Shown here piece after piece: positions 63,037 through 64,000 of a stretch of 64,000 nucleotides of DNA. Numbering within the stretch: position 1 is the first letter of the stretch; the number at the start of each line of letters is the position of its first letter. Made by a program: the position numbers and the translations under genes. The stretch is from Flavobacterium sp. ASW18X (GTDB lineage: Bacteria; Bacteroidota; Bacteroidia; Flavobacteriales; Flavobacteriaceae). The stretch covers positions 36,737 to 100,736 of the forward strand of contig NZ_SWKK01000018.1 of NCBI RefSeq assembly GCF_005144745.1, written 5' to 3'. The notes beneath the pieces were generated by a model, which was given only the letters and a program-made list of their open reading frames with translations, ran no database searches and was not told the origin of the DNA.

Positions 63037-63792
63037 CTAATACCACATTAATTTTAGAATAGCCTCAACATGGGGAAACTCTTTTTTACCCATTGGATGT
63101 TGAGAAACAATAAACTTTCTTTTTTCTCCAAAACAGTCAATTTCAAAGACCGAGGATTCATATTTGTCTCCCCACCCGATTACTTTTTTAGGCTCTGGTA
63201 AATTTTCCATTCTATCTATGCCCATTAAATTCTTTAAAAAATATCCTTCCCATCCACCAGTGAACATAACTATAATTTCCGGATTAAAGAATTCTAATTC
63301 TTTTTTAAAGATAGAAATACAATACTCTCTTTGAATGTTTCGCAATTTTATATTTGGATTGCCTCCAGTTTGGTTTGGAGCTACTTTAAAAAGGTTACTC
63401 CAGGCTATTTTTTTATGCCAATTTGAATCATGGATTGCTTGCATTTCAATTGCCACTCTTTTGACAACACGCCAGAATGCAGATTTTTTAGGATTATAGC
63501 CGTTCGTTTTACCATATGAAGTAACTACCCATTTAAGTTGGTCTGGTCTATTAAATAATCTATCATCTGAACTACCAAATATTATTTCTGAATCTATGAT
63601 ATTATGAATCCAACCATTAACCGCACGACCTACAAAAAAAACCTTTGCCTCTTCACTAACATCTAGAAAAGTTTCTCCCCATTGTGCACAAAACACACAT
63701 GAACTTTCTTTGTATTTAGACTTGGCTATTTTATCTAACATCGGTTTATAATTTTCCAACAAATTCTTTCTAAATTTTTCTATCGTTCCCAT
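63037..63792 (-). CDS. Possible uracil-DNA-glycosylase-fold protein
   Basis: ATG 63792 (MGTIEKFRKNLLENY) was preferred over a start 13 residues upstream; this gives 251 residues. The chain has CVFCAQWG, VFFVGRAVNGW, FNPEIIVMFTGGWEGY and, near the end, KFIVSQHPMGKKEFPHV. The GRAVNGW and SQHP-x-GK blocks recall the UDG superfamily motifs, but I cannot confirm the fold. The two-Cys pair near residue 35 is unusual. It is the last gene of the minus-strand island. Confidence 0.4.
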   Translation of the reverse strand: MGTIEKFRKNLLENYKPMLDKIAKSKYKESSCVFCAQWGETFLDVSEEAKVFFVGRAVNGWIHNIIDSEIIFGSSDDRLFNRPDQLKWVVTSYGKTNGYNPKKSAFWRVVKRVAIEMQAIHDSNWHKKIAWSNLFKVAPNQTGGNPNIKLRNIQREYCISIFKKELEFFNPEIIVMFTGGWEGYFLKNLMGIDRMENLPEPKKVIGWGDKYESSVFEIDCFGEKRKFIVSQHPMGKKEFPHVEAILKLMWY

Positions 63793-63972
63793 GTTTAACT
63801 TAGTTTTATAAACCCTTATGCACTTTAGCATATTTCATAGTATATTAGTTTACCTATTCAAACCTATGCCTATCAAAAGTTTATAAAATTTTCCTTCTAC
63901 TCAAAAACCTTTTGAGCATCCCCCAGTGATTAGGACAGGTTTTGCTCTAAATTAGGTTCTGGTTAATATTCA

Positions 63973-64000
63973 TTAAGCTGCTTTTTGTTGTTCTCTCAAA
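63973..64000 (-). CDS. Possible C-terminal end of a gene at the right edge (transposase tail?)
   Basis: On the minus strand the frame reads LREQQKAA and stops at 63973-63975. The sequence beyond (63900-63960) is C/G-rich with CCCCCAGTGATTAGGACAGG, similar in style to IS-element ends. The rest of the gene lies outside the window, so this is a guess. Confidence 0.2.

Overview
This 64 kb window is AT-rich bacterial chromosome from a member of the Bacteroidota, most likely a marine Flavobacteriaceae (Cellulophaga/Maribacter/Zobellia-like). The evidence is the gene repertoire: secreted LRR, DUF285, GLPGLI-like and choice-of-anchor I proteins, a long-form phenylalanine hydroxylase, DUF4230, DUF5522, DUF4136 and a DUF5117/5118-type metalloprotease. 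Supporting signs are the lack of Shine-Dalgarno sequences and several TAnnTTTG promoter -7 boxes. Genus assignment is inference. Most of the window is core chromosome with housekeeping genes (hemL, alaS, der, era, pbpC, tRNA-fMet). Between them lie envelope and lipoprotein genes and two accessory segments.

Layout. 1-9 kb: tail of an SLC13 transporter, an LRR protein, a five-repeat acidic secreted protein, a large metzincin lipid-era exoprotease, an Spy-like protein, a Tat-exported PhoD phosphatase, and a satD/DUF3307 pair behind a striking array of CGATA/TATCG boxes. 9-18 kb: a possible structured RNA, a lipoprotein, an Acr3 arsenite pump, OsmC, KDG kinase, a hydroxyproline/proline epimerase divergent from an SDR-AraC-MFS group, an AHSA1 protein and a LOG protein. 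18-32 kb: hemL, a glucosaminidase-LysM lipoprotein, an ACC deaminase-like enzyme, DUF5522 and DUF4136 proteins, a divergent Lrp/phenylalanine hydroxylase pair, alaS-DUF4230, and an M23-MerR-LemA-TPM-TPM run.

32-34.8 kb is the first accessory segment: an unknown protein coupled to an exonuclease-BRCT fusion, followed by an HNH nuclease. It is followed by a 22-repeat DUF285 lipoprotein (34.8-37.2 kb). An alpha-2-macroglobulin/PBP1C pair covers 37.7-45.6 kb. 45.6-57.3 kb holds der, an aldo/keto reductase, a VOC protein, a hydroxyacid dehydrogenase with a divergent Lrp regulator, a MORN protein, a choice-of-anchor I lipoprotein, an SYLF protein, and era-trmH-like-AGCS.

At 57.5 kb an initiator tRNA marks the start of the second accessory segment, which runs to about 63.8 kb. 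It begins with what looks like a dead integrase start. It continues as a one-directional series of small, mostly self-contained genes: two secreted proteins, two paralogous parDE toxin-antitoxin pairs, DUF4304, a GIY-YIG-like protein, a Cys-pair protein and a possible uracil-DNA-glycosylase-fold protein. Each unit ends at or near a shared sequence (CC, a T-run, then GAACTT on the + strand), and three of the spacers share a longer 72-90 bp block. This integron-like organisation without a recognisable integron integrase or canonical attC site is the most notable observation. The window closes with what may be the tail of a transposase.
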